Assembly: GCA_900543715.1 (NCBI GenBank)
Contig: UQSX01000067.1
Coordinates: 1 to 15,945 of the forward strand
From: an uncultured Blautia sp.
Lineage (GTDB): Bacteria; Bacillota; Clostridia; Lachnospirales; Lachnospiraceae
DNA length: 15,945 nt
Direction: 5' to 3'
Below, one piece after another: positions 1-6,887 of the stretch. The notes under the pieces are model-generated. The model saw only the letters and a list, made by a program, of their open reading frames with translations. It searched no databases and had not been told where the DNA came from. Positions within the stretch are counted from its first letter, which is position 1. Each line of letters starts with the position of its first letter. A program made the position numbers and the translations under genes.

Positions 1-1
1 T

Positions 2-397
2 ATTCTGAATGCAAAAAAAGACGCCGCCCTTCGGATGAAAGAGGAGATAGATAACAGACAAAAACAGAGTGCTGTAAATCTTCAGATAAAAAACGGATAT
101 AACGACCAGATTCGAAAAATGGAACAGACAGCGGCGCAGATCCTGCTGGGAAATTTTTCGATTGACGACTATGAAATAGACACCATTGCAGAGAAATTTC
201 AGCAAAATCTCCTTGCCAATATGGAAGCGGTACAAAGGGGCAAAGACAGCGCAGACCAGGTGCGGAAGATCATGGAGGAAACAGGAAGCAGGGTGGAAAG
301 TCAGATGGATCAGCAGGAAATTGAGAGAAGATATCGGCTGCTGATTGAAGAAGAAATGGAAGAAAAGAAGGAAGAAAGAGGAGAGGTCACATGTTAA
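2..397 (+). CDS. 3' end of a helical coiled-coil protein (5' end outside window)
   Basis: The reading frame is open from the first bases of the window, so the ATG at 35 is probably internal and the gene starts upstream. The visible 131 residues are almost entirely predicted helix, rich in Glu, Gln, Lys and Met, with no membrane segment or signal. The tail turns strongly acidic before a short basic/acidic end (EEEMEEKKEERGEVTC). The stop overlaps the start of the Hsp70-like gene by 7 bases, so the two are translationally coupled. A helical protein with an acidic C-terminus could be a PspA- or ESCRT-III-like subunit, which would suit the downstream genes, but too little is visible to assign a family. 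It could equally be a plain coiled-coil scaffold. Confidence 0.75.
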   Translation: MLNAKKDAALRMKEEIDNRQKQSAVNLQIKNGYNDQIRKMEQTAAQILLGNFSIDDYEIDTIAEKFQQNLLANMEAVQRGKDSADQVRKIMEETGSRVESQMDQQEIERRYRLLIEEEMEEKKEERGEVTC

Positions 398-2076
398 ACG
401 CAGGAGTAGATTTCGGAAGTACATATACCACGGTGTCGGTATATCGGGAGGACACCCAGGTGCTGGAGGCTCTGCTGATGAACCAGAGTTCTCCCTATGT
501 ACCTTCTGTGGTATCTGTTTTCAGAGATAAATATGAATTTGGCCGGGCAGCCAAAAAACTGACCGGAAAGAAAGGTGCATCAGTTTTCAAAGGATTTAAG
601 ATGATGCTCCCGGAAAACGATCAGGAAGAATTGAGACAGCGGGGATTTACAGAGGAATATACTCCGGGCCGCGTTACAGGAATTTTTCTGGAAAATCTTC
701 TCCGCCAGGTATTAAAAGACTGCCATGAAGAGAAAATCAACCGTTTAGTTGTGGGAGTACCGGAAATCTGGAATGATGGAATGAAAACTATTGACGGAAG
801 AACTATGGTCCGGGATATCTGCCAGAATATGGACTTTATAGAATCTGTTCAGATTGTCAGTGAGCCTGCCGCCGCCAGCGCTTTTTTTGCCTATAATTTT
901 CAGATCAGTACAGGAAACTGTTTTGAAGGAAAGATCCTTCTGATTGATTATGGCGGAGGAACATTGGATATAACCCTTACAGATGTGAGAGCAAAAGGTG
1001 AAAATAACGAAGAAAAATCCGTGGAGATTAAAGTTGATGAGAGAACCGGCGCCGGTGAAAACGAAAACGGTCAAATCGGCAAAGCTGGAATTGTCTATAT
1101 GGAAAGTGTGGTAAAAGAGGCTATCCGTCAGGCAGAAGTTCTGGAAGAGGGAGAGGAACCGACATGCGATGGAAAATTTTTAAAGGCGGTAGATATGCTG
1201 GAGGAAGAACTTCAGGACAGAACGGATATCCTGGAGGAAACATTTGAAGAATACGGCGTTGATTATCCTGATGATTTAGAAGAAGAATTTACCACTATCG
1301 AATATAAAGGCGAAGACATTCCTATTACTTACCGGCTGCTTCTGGAGGTATACAACGACACCATACGGGATGTTTTTGACGAAAAATTAAACGAAATGAT
1401 CCAGTTTATGGAAACCCATGGGATCAATTATGAGGAAAGAAATCTGGATAACTTCAAAATTGCTCTGGTAGGGGGCTTCGGGAATTTTTATCTTGTAAAA
1501 AAGCAGGTGAAAGACAAGTTTTCTTTCAGCGAGTTTGACAAACGACAGCAGAATATTATTTTAAACCGGGCAGATTGTGAGAAAGCGGTCTCTCTTGGAG
1601 CGGCTCTTCTGGCTGCAGATCTGATCAGTATCCGCAATACGGCTCCATATTCTATTGGGATCTGTGTGAAAGATACCAATGGTGAAATCCTATTGAACTA
1701 TGCTTTTCGCTATAATCAGGATATAAAATTTAAAGAGACCTATTTTCCCATGGGAGAAGACCAGAAGCTTATTATCATTTTTACAAGCAGCGGCGGTTTT
1801 TCAAAGTTTATTATCAACAAAAAGGACAATGACAAGACCGCTCTGATCGTACCGGTAAAAGAAGAGTTTCAAGAGAAACTATCCAATATCATTCAAAATG
1901 AATACGGAACTGCTGTCGTTGGATTTTCTCTGGATGCTTCTGGTATTGTGAGTATCCATGTGCATGATTATGATCTTCTGGAGGACAAAATGGATCCGGA
2001 AGGGCATACGATTGAACTGAGCAGATTTAATGATCTGTTTGATCTGACAAAGGTTGAGAAGGCGGTGAAAGGATGA
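391..2076 (+). CDS. Hsp70/DnaK-like ATPase with short lidless C-terminal domain
   Basis: This 561-residue protein has the actin/Hsp70 nucleotide-binding fold signatures in order: phosphate-1 GVDFGST (5-11), connect-1 SEPAAAS (157-163), phosphate-2 DYGGGTLD (186-193), adenosine motif ALVGGFGN (358-365) and connect-2 around CEKAVSLGAA (396-405). A charged helical insertion covers about 200-300. The last 145 residues resemble the Hsp70 substrate-binding beta domain: PYSIGI near 419 matches the usual P-L-S-L-G start, and FSLDASGIVSIHV near 512-524 matches the F-x-x-D-x-x-G-I-L-x-V strand. There is no room for the helical lid, so DnaK's peptide clamp is reduced. The protein probably binds and hydrolyses ATP and acts on an operon partner rather than as a general chaperone, since no dnaJ or grpE is adjacent. 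Its ATG follows a purine-rich AAAGAGGAGAGG; its stop overlaps the next ATG by 4 bases (ATGA). Confidence 0.88.
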   Translation: MLNAGVDFGSTYTTVSVYREDTQVLEALLMNQSSPYVPSVVSVFRDKYEFGRAAKKLTGKKGASVFKGFKMMLPENDQEELRQRGFTEEYTPGRVTGIFLENLLRQVLKDCHEEKINRLVVGVPEIWNDGMKTIDGRTMVRDICQNMDFIESVQIVSEPAAASAFFAYNFQISTGNCFEGKILLIDYGGGTLDITLTDVRAKGENNEEKSVEIKVDERTGAGENENGQIGKAGIVYMESVVKEAIRQAEVLEEGEEPTCDGKFLKAVDMLEEELQDRTDILEETFEEYGVDYPDDLEEEFTTIEYKGEDIPITYRLLLEVYNDTIRDVFDEKLNEMIQFMETHGINYEERNLDNFKIALVGGFGNFYLVKKQVKDKFSFSEFDKRQQNIILNRADCEKAVSLGAALLAADLISIRNTAPYSIGICVKDTNGEILLNYAFRYNQDIKFKETYFPMGEDQKLIIIFTSSGGFSKFIINKKDNDKTALIVPVKEEFQEKLSNIIQNEYGTAVVGFSLDASGIVSIHVHDYDLLEDKMDPEGHTIELSRFNDLFDLTKVEKAVKG

Positions 2077-3746
2077 TACTGGGAAGAACACAGGACAGTC
2101 TTGAAATCTTGAAAAAAAAGCCGCAGATTACTGTAGAGGATGCACTGAAATTTTTTTACACGTTTTGCGAGGATATTAAAAGTGAAAGCGGAGTGACTCT
2201 GGAACAGCAGGACCCTGGCAATATAGAAGAAATGGTGAAGAAGGTTCGCTGGCTGGGCCGGACAGCAGTGAGAACTTATGAGAAAAAGAGGGGCCAGATC
2301 CAGGAAGCTGCTTCCAGGGAACGGTTGGAAAAAATCAATGGAGAGCTGGAACAGGTTGGCGGTGAGGAAGAGAAGGCAGAAAAGACCTTGGAGCTGCTGA
2401 AAAGCAGGGAGGCAGAACTGAAGGAGAAACGGGAGAAGCTGGAAAAGGAGCAGAAAGAGGGACGGACTCTGGAGGAAAACTGCAAAGATCTGGAAAGGGA
2501 AATCACCAGGCTTCAGGAAATGGATATTCCCCGGATACAGAAGCACCACCAACAGCTTCAGGAAGAAAAAGAAAAAAGCAAGGGGAGATACGAAAGTCTT
2601 CTCTTACAGTATAAAAGTGAAGAAGAAGCGTATCAGAAGCAGAAGCAGCAGACAGAAACTGTCCAGGGGGAGTTGGAGGATATCAGGTACAGCGCCCAGG
2701 AAGAGAGCAGAAATCTTCAGATGATGCTGGCGGAAAAAGTGAAGATAAGACAGAAGGCAGAAGAAGAAGGGGAGGACCTTCGCAGAAAAATTGAGGAGGC
2801 CCAGAACTGTTCGGAACAGTTGTTGGAGGAGCAGCAGCAAAAGGAAGAACGATATCGAAGTCTCCAGGAAGAACTTCAGGATCTGCAGAAAAAGCAGGAG
2901 GAGCAGAATGCTGACAACGAAACTCTGCAAAAAGATTATGAAGAAAAGAAGACAGAACTTTCATCATTGATCCGAAGGGGAAATGTGCTGAAAGACCAGT
3001 CCTCTGAATTGGCAGAAGAAATTAAAACTATCGGGACTGATAACAGGACAGTCGAAACCCGCATGAAATTTCAAAAAGAAGAACTGGAAGAGCTAAAGAA
3101 AAAGCAGAGTATGCTGGAAGGAGAGAACAAAGAAGTTCAGGAGGAAATCGAACGTCTGGAATATTACCTTGGAAAGACAGATATCGAAGAGCTGCGCCAG
3201 ATATTGCTAAAAAAGCAGGAAGAAACTGAGAAGGCAGAGCAAAGCTGCCGGGATATGGACCAGAAAATCCAGGAACAAAGTGAAAAATTTCAAGAATTGA
3301 TGAAACGTCAGGAACATCAGAAAAAGCAGCTGGAGGATCAGGAAATCTGGGCAGAAGAGGAAAAGAGAAAGGCTCAGGAGGAAGCCGCAGAACTGGAACG
3401 GCGCAAGACAGAGCAAGAGGAACAGAAAAAGAAGTTTCTGAGAGAAAAGCTGGAAGCAGAAGAAGAACTGAAGCGGCTGCGCCAGTGGTTTGAAAGTATT
3501 GAAACGAAAAAATATCGGGAACAGCTGGAAGATACGAAAAAACGATGTAAGATATTGGAAGAGGCAAGACTGAAGATGACAGAGGATCTGGAATGGTCCA
3601 ATGAACTGGAGGAAAGTGATGCTGTACAAATGCAGCAGTACTTTCGAGAGGAACTGCGATTCATCAGTGAGCGTCTGGAGGTTTATCAGAAAAAATATCT
3701 GGCGGCGGCAGACGGAGTGCGATACAGCGGTATTTTGAAATCTTAA
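2073..3746 (+). CDS. long coiled-coil protein
   Basis: The 557-residue protein begins with about 75 residues that are less repetitive and include a hydrophobic/aromatic patch (DALKFFYTF, near 23-31). Residues of roughly 80-470 form an almost continuous Glu/Gln/Lys/Leu coiled coil. A short helical C-terminal module follows (about 475-557) and ends in YSGILKS. No ATPase motif, membrane segment or signal peptide is visible. The start overlaps the Hsp70-like stop as ATGA, which suggests coupled translation and matched stoichiometry. By context it may be a scaffold, client or filament for the Hsp70-like and AAA+ ATPases; this is inference. Coiled coils give many spurious similarities (SMC, myosin), so a function cannot be read from composition. 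No SMC head is present: there is no Walker A or signature motif. Confidence 0.88.
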   Translation: MILGRTQDSLEILKKKPQITVEDALKFFYTFCEDIKSESGVTLEQQDPGNIEEMVKKVRWLGRTAVRTYEKKRGQIQEAASRERLEKINGELEQVGGEEEKAEKTLELLKSREAELKEKREKLEKEQKEGRTLEENCKDLEREITRLQEMDIPRIQKHHQQLQEEKEKSKGRYESLLLQYKSEEEAYQKQKQQTETVQGELEDIRYSAQEESRNLQMMLAEKVKIRQKAEEEGEDLRRKIEEAQNCSEQLLEEQQQKEERYRSLQEELQDLQKKQEEQNADNETLQKDYEEKKTELSSLIRRGNVLKDQSSELAEEIKTIGTDNRTVETRMKFQKEELEELKKKQSMLEGENKEVQEEIERLEYYLGKTDIEELRQILLKKQEETEKAEQSCRDMDQKIQEQSEKFQELMKRQEHQKKQLEDQEIWAEEEKRKAQEEAAELERRKTEQEEQKKKFLREKLEAEEELKRLRQWFESIETKKYREQLEDTKKRCKILEEARLKMTEDLEWSNELEESDAVQMQQYFREELRFISERLEVYQKKYLAAADGVRYSGILKS

Positions 3747-3763
3747 CACATACAAGAAATCAT

Positions 3764-3774
3764 AAAGGAGAGGG
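3764..3774 (+). promoter_or_regulatory. ribosome binding site AAAGGAGAGGG
   Basis: A strong purine-rich Shine-Dalgarno sequence lies 7 bases before the ATG at 3782. It supports that start and marks independent initiation after a 35-base gap, unlike the coupled starts upstream. Confidence 0.7.
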
Positions 3775-3781
3775 AAACACT

Positions 3782-4900
3782 ATGTTATTAAATCTGGGAT
3801 TTAAAAAGAAAAAAGAACAAGAACAGATGCCTGTCAGCGAAGAGAAAAAAAGGGCAGAGGAAAACAGAAAAAGAGCAGAGGAAATCAGAACCAGCCTGGC
3901 TGCAATAGATTCCAAAATTTCATTGATGCTGGCCCAGAACAGAACAGGCAGGATTTTGCCGGAACGGATGCAGAGATATCATAAAGGACTGCAAAGTATG
4001 ATGAAAAAGCTGGACGAGCAAAGAGCATCCGTCCTGGATACTGTAGTGATCGACAGCATGATCAAGCAGTTTGCTTCACAGCTGGATGAGGCCATACAGA
4101 ACGGAAATGATGAGACTGCGGACCGCCTGATGGCCGGACTGGCATATGGAATCAGCAGGGGAAGAGAAGAAATCCATATCGAAAAGCCAGAATATATTGA
4201 AAAAACTCTGGAAACCAGAAAAGAAATCCTGGACCGCTATCATCAGATCGTAAAGTTCTCACGGCAGATAGATGAAATTGAGCGCAGTATCAACCGGCAG
4301 CAAACGCAGATAGACGAAGCGAAAAAAGACTATACAAAGTATTATCAGGAGCTGAAAGAACAAAGAGACCGTATGCCGGGTTTGCAGGAGAGCCTGGATA
4401 AACTGCAGGTGGGACAAAAAGTTGCAGGAGAAGTCATCGATTTTAACAATAAAAAGCAGAACGTAGTGGATTTATATAAACATATCCAGAATATGATCAA
4501 AACCAGAGCAACTAATGAAATGCAGCGGACCAGCTGCCAGCAGGCAATCCGGAATGAAAAGCTGCTTTTGGCAAAAATGGAAACAATGATGGACGAAGAG
4601 GTTTTTGAGGAAATTCAGAAATCCCAGCAAAGATTCCAGCAGTTTATTTATGATCAGATCGATCAGATTGACAAAATGCGGAATATGAATGATCAGTTCA
4701 GCAAGATTTTAGACGCAGCTCTTTCTTCCAGGAAGATGATCGATATGATGATCAGGACAGAGGATGATTTCGAGCGGATGACTCTGGAAGAAAAAGAAAG
4801 AGATGCAGCGGATGCAAGAGGAATGGAGCGGATACTGGAAGAGGAACAGCTTCAGGAGACGGAAAATGAACAGAACATGCAGACGGAACAGCTGAATTAA
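3782..4900 (+). CDS. helical protein with basic N-terminal patch, candidate ESCRT-III-like subunit
   Basis: The 372-residue protein starts MLLNLGFKKKKEQEQ: a short hydrophobic patch followed by lysines, the kind of segment that anchors ESCRT-III proteins to membranes. The rest is predicted all-helical with Gln/Met/Ile-rich helices (about 20-55, 60-105, 135-200, 225-330) and an acidic, Glu/Gln-rich C-terminal tail (340-372). There are no catalytic motifs. It precedes a second, smaller protein with the same hydrophobic-plus-lysine start and then an MIT-like AAA+ ATPase. Basic N-terminus, helical core, acidic C-terminus and the neighbouring ATPase fit the ESCRT-III/PspA/Vipp1 superfamily, but I see no diagnostic sequence motif. 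It could be an unrelated coiled-coil adaptor. The family call is inference; the gene itself is secure. Confidence 0.86.
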   Translation: MLLNLGFKKKKEQEQMPVSEEKKRAEENRKRAEEIRTSLAAIDSKISLMLAQNRTGRILPERMQRYHKGLQSMMKKLDEQRASVLDTVVIDSMIKQFASQLDEAIQNGNDETADRLMAGLAYGISRGREEIHIEKPEYIEKTLETRKEILDRYHQIVKFSRQIDEIERSINRQQTQIDEAKKDYTKYYQELKEQRDRMPGLQESLDKLQVGQKVAGEVIDFNNKKQNVVDLYKHIQNMIKTRATNEMQRTSCQQAIRNEKLLLAKMETMMDEEVFEEIQKSQQRFQQFIYDQIDQIDKMRNMNDQFSKILDAALSSRKMIDMMIRTEDDFERMTLEEKERDAADARGMERILEEEQLQETENEQNMQTEQLN

Positions 4901-4910
4901 CAGGAAGAGA

Positions 4911-4940
4911 TTTCCTTTAAATTTATATTATATAAGGAAA
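4911..4940 (+). other. intergenic inverted repeat within the operon
   Basis: TTTCCTT (4911-4917) and AAGGAAA (4934-4940) are exact reverse complements around a 16-base AT-only loop, in the 58-base gap between the two helical-protein genes. No T-run follows, so it is not an intrinsic terminator. It might be an mRNA-processing or stabilising hairpin that raises expression of the following small gene, or an AT-rich spacer formed by chance. The right arm lies just upstream of the next Shine-Dalgarno sequence. Confidence 0.3.
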
Positions 4941-4958
4941 AGAGAAGGGAGAACAAAG

Positions 4959-5591
4959 ATGAAATTTGAGCCATTATTTCCAAAGAAAAAGAAAAAAGAT
5001 ATTGATCAGCAGATCATGGAAACCGATGTTCAGCTGAGAAATCTGGAGGACAAATTCCGCCTTGTGATCAGCCGGGAAATCCGGGTACTCAGAAATAACA
5101 GAAATGACAAAAGAGCCCAGGAAAAGGTGAAAAACGCACTATTTTCCATGCAGGTAGTCCACAATGCCCAGGAACAGCTGAGAGATATTGATACTACGCA
5201 CGAATTAAATAAAGCAATGAATAATCTGGGACTGGCATTAAAATCCTTAAATGGGATATCCTTCCGCTCCGAGGGCGTAAATAGTTTCCGGCTGCAGAGG
5301 GGAATGGACAAAATGGATAAAAATGCAGAAAGAAGAGGGGGCGGAATGGGAAATGCATTTCGCCAGGATATCAATGAATTGATCAGCGACGATATGATCG
5401 AACGCCTGGTAAAAGGTGAAAGTGTAGATAACTGCCTGAATAATCCTGAAGGCGGGATAAAAAATGTGGAAGATGCCCTTATGTTTGACGAAGACATGCT
5501 GAATCAGGTAAATTTTTCAGGAAATGCAAATGAGGGAGAGCTGGAAGACGGAGCAGATATGCTGGAAGAGTTTATGAAAAACATGGAATAA
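4959..5591 (+). CDS. small ESCRT-III-like helical protein with MIM1-like C-terminal helix
   Basis: The 210-residue protein starts MKFEPLFPKKKKKD, again a hydrophobic patch followed by five lysines. Two long amphipathic helices follow (about 14-47 and 50-100), with a basic surface (IRVLRNNRNDKRAQEK). The middle is Met/Gly/Arg-rich (115-135). The acidic C-terminal half contains LISDDMIERL (141-150) and ends in a terminal helix, DMLEEFMKNME (200-210). That order of basic hairpin, regulatory acidic tail and terminal helix is the ESCRT-III/CHMP layout. The last helix has hydrophobic spacing LxxFMxxM, like the LxxRLxxL core of the MIM1 motif that binds the Vps4 MIT domain, although the conserved Arg and final Lys are absent. 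The gene lies directly before the MIT-like AAA+ gene, 28 bases apart. It is a plausible substrate of that ATPase. The family call is moderate; the reading frame is certain. Confidence 0.85.
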   Translation: MKFEPLFPKKKKKDIDQQIMETDVQLRNLEDKFRLVISREIRVLRNNRNDKRAQEKVKNALFSMQVVHNAQEQLRDIDTTHELNKAMNNLGLALKSLNGISFRSEGVNSFRLQRGMDKMDKNAERRGGGMGNAFRQDINELISDDMIERLVKGESVDNCLNNPEGGIKNVEDALMFDEDMLNQVNFSGNANEGELEDGADMLEEFMKNME

Positions 5592-5604
5592 AAGCCGGCT
5601 CCAA

Positions 5605-5614
5605 TGAGGAGGAG
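5605..5614 (+). promoter_or_regulatory. ribosome binding site TGAGGAGGAG
   Basis: A near-perfect Shine-Dalgarno match sits 5 bases before the ATG at 5620. It is the best ribosome binding site in the operon, suggesting high translation of the AAA+ ATPase. Confidence 0.75.
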
Positions 5615-5619
5615 ATATT

Positions 5620-6870
5620 ATGGAAGACAGCTATATCAAAAAAATGAATATGAAAGAGAACATCTGCATGGAACTGATGCAGAAAGCAGATGAGGAATAT
5701 ATCAAAAATAATCATCAGCATACGAAACAGGAATGTGCTTATCTGCAGCAGGCTGCTACTTTGCGGTCAGAACTGGCCAGTATGAGTATCGGGGAGGAGC
5801 GTGCATACCAGCAGAGAAAGCTGAATGAACTGAACAGAAAGATCACAAAGGTGATCATGGAAGTAGACCCGGAATTTATGAAGCGGTATAAAGAAAACAA
5901 ACAAAAGGAAAAACATCTGAAAAACGGAAGCGGTGCCGGAAAAGCCGATACTGGAGGGAAAGAGAAGCCTTTGGATGAAAGCATTGCTTCCTGGTTCAAA
6001 GAAGCTCCAAAACATTCTTTTGCAGATGTATCCGGAATGCATGAACTGAAAGAGCAGCTCAAAGAGTGTATTGCTAATGCACAGCTGAAAAATCTGGAAG
6101 ATTATCTGAAAATGAAAAAGCTGCACTCATATTTTTTTATCGGACCTCCGGGATGCGGAAAAACGTATATTATTGAGGCTTTTGCACATGAACTGATGGA
6201 TAAGAATTATACATATTTATCTCTGGCAGGCTCTGATATCCTGAGCCGATATGTAGGCGAAGCAGAAAAGATCGTGACTCGTCTTTTCGAAGAGGCAGAA
6301 AATCATACACCCTGTATTATCTTTATTGATGAGATTGACGGCGTCTGCAAAAACCGCTCTCTTCCAAACCTTCCGGAATATGCAGCTTCCATCACTACAG
6401 CCTTTCTGACCGGTTATAACAGAATAAACTCTTCTGATAAAGACATTATTTTTATTGGAGCCACCAATTATCCGAACCAGGTAGATGATGCTATGCTGGA
6501 CCGGGTGGAGCTGGTAAGAGTTCCTTTCCCGGATTTAGATGCAAGGAAAAGAGCTTTTTCACACAGCCTGAAAGAGATTATAAGCTTAGAAGAAGATTTT
6601 TCCTATGATGAGATGGCGGAAAAAACAGAAAAGTACAATTATCGGGATATTGATCGTATGGTGAGCAGGATTAAAAAAGAAATCCTGAAACAGGTGATCC
6701 ATCAGTACCCAGGCGAGCAGAATGCTATTGAAGCTTTAAAAGCAGGTAAATTCCTTTTGACACGGGAAATGTTTGATAAAATTCAGGAAGACTTTCTGCC
6801 TACTCCGAAAGATGAAATCGAAAAAGAATTAGACGAGTGGGAAAGAAGATTTAAAAAGGGAATTGAATAA
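5620..6870 (+). CDS. Vps4/CdvC-like AAA+ ATPase with MIT-like N-terminal domain
   Basis: This 416-residue ATPase has a helical N-terminal region (about 5-95) compatible with a three-helix MIT domain, a Gly/Lys linker (100-118), and one complete AAA+ module. Motifs: the entry FADVSGMHELKEQLKE (134-149), Walker A GPPGCGKT (175-182), pore loop SRYVGEAEK (209-217), Walker B CIIFIDEID (232-240), sensor 1 GATN (280-283), arginine finger within DAMLDRVELV (290-299; R295), and YNYRDIDRMV (339-348) in the small domain. It ends with PTPKDEIEKELDEWERRFKKG (395-415, one helix), which parallels the C-terminal helix of Vps4, katanin and spastin. All catalytic residues are present, so it should hydrolyse ATP and thread or remodel a substrate. 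The two preceding helical proteins are the obvious candidates. Other AAA+ clades (FtsH- or CDC48-like) are less likely, having no protease domain or second ring. The Vps4-type assignment is by eye. Confidence 0.9.
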   Translation: MEDSYIKKMNMKENICMELMQKADEEYIKNNHQHTKQECAYLQQAATLRSELASMSIGEERAYQQRKLNELNRKITKVIMEVDPEFMKRYKENKQKEKHLKNGSGAGKADTGGKEKPLDESIASWFKEAPKHSFADVSGMHELKEQLKECIANAQLKNLEDYLKMKKLHSYFFIGPPGCGKTYIIEAFAHELMDKNYTYLSLAGSDILSRYVGEAEKIVTRLFEEAENHTPCIIFIDEIDGVCKNRSLPNLPEYAASITTAFLTGYNRINSSDKDIIFIGATNYPNQVDDAMLDRVELVRVPFPDLDARKRAFSHSLKEIISLEEDFSYDEMAEKTEKYNYRDIDRMVSRIKKEILKQVIHQYPGEQNAIEALKAGKFLLTREMFDKIQEDFLPTPKDEIEKELDEWERRFKKGIE

Positions 6871-6887
6871 TCAGGAGAAGCCAAATA

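Noticed and set aside
345..530. 61-residue plus-strand frame overlapping the Hsp70-like gene start
   Set aside because: It is out of frame with two strongly supported coupled genes and has no ribosome binding site.
2073..3746. SMC/RecN-type ATPase reading of the coiled-coil gene
   Set aside because: There is no Walker A, Walker B or ABC signature at either end, so only the coiled coil is shared.
1968..3755. Several long minus-strand reading frames (e.g. 1968-2552, 3028-3567, 3207-3755)
   Set aside because: They are antisense to the coiled-coil gene. Glu/Lys/Gln-rich coding strands give Phe/Leu/Ser-rich open antisense frames. They have no ribosome binding sites and no recognisable domains.
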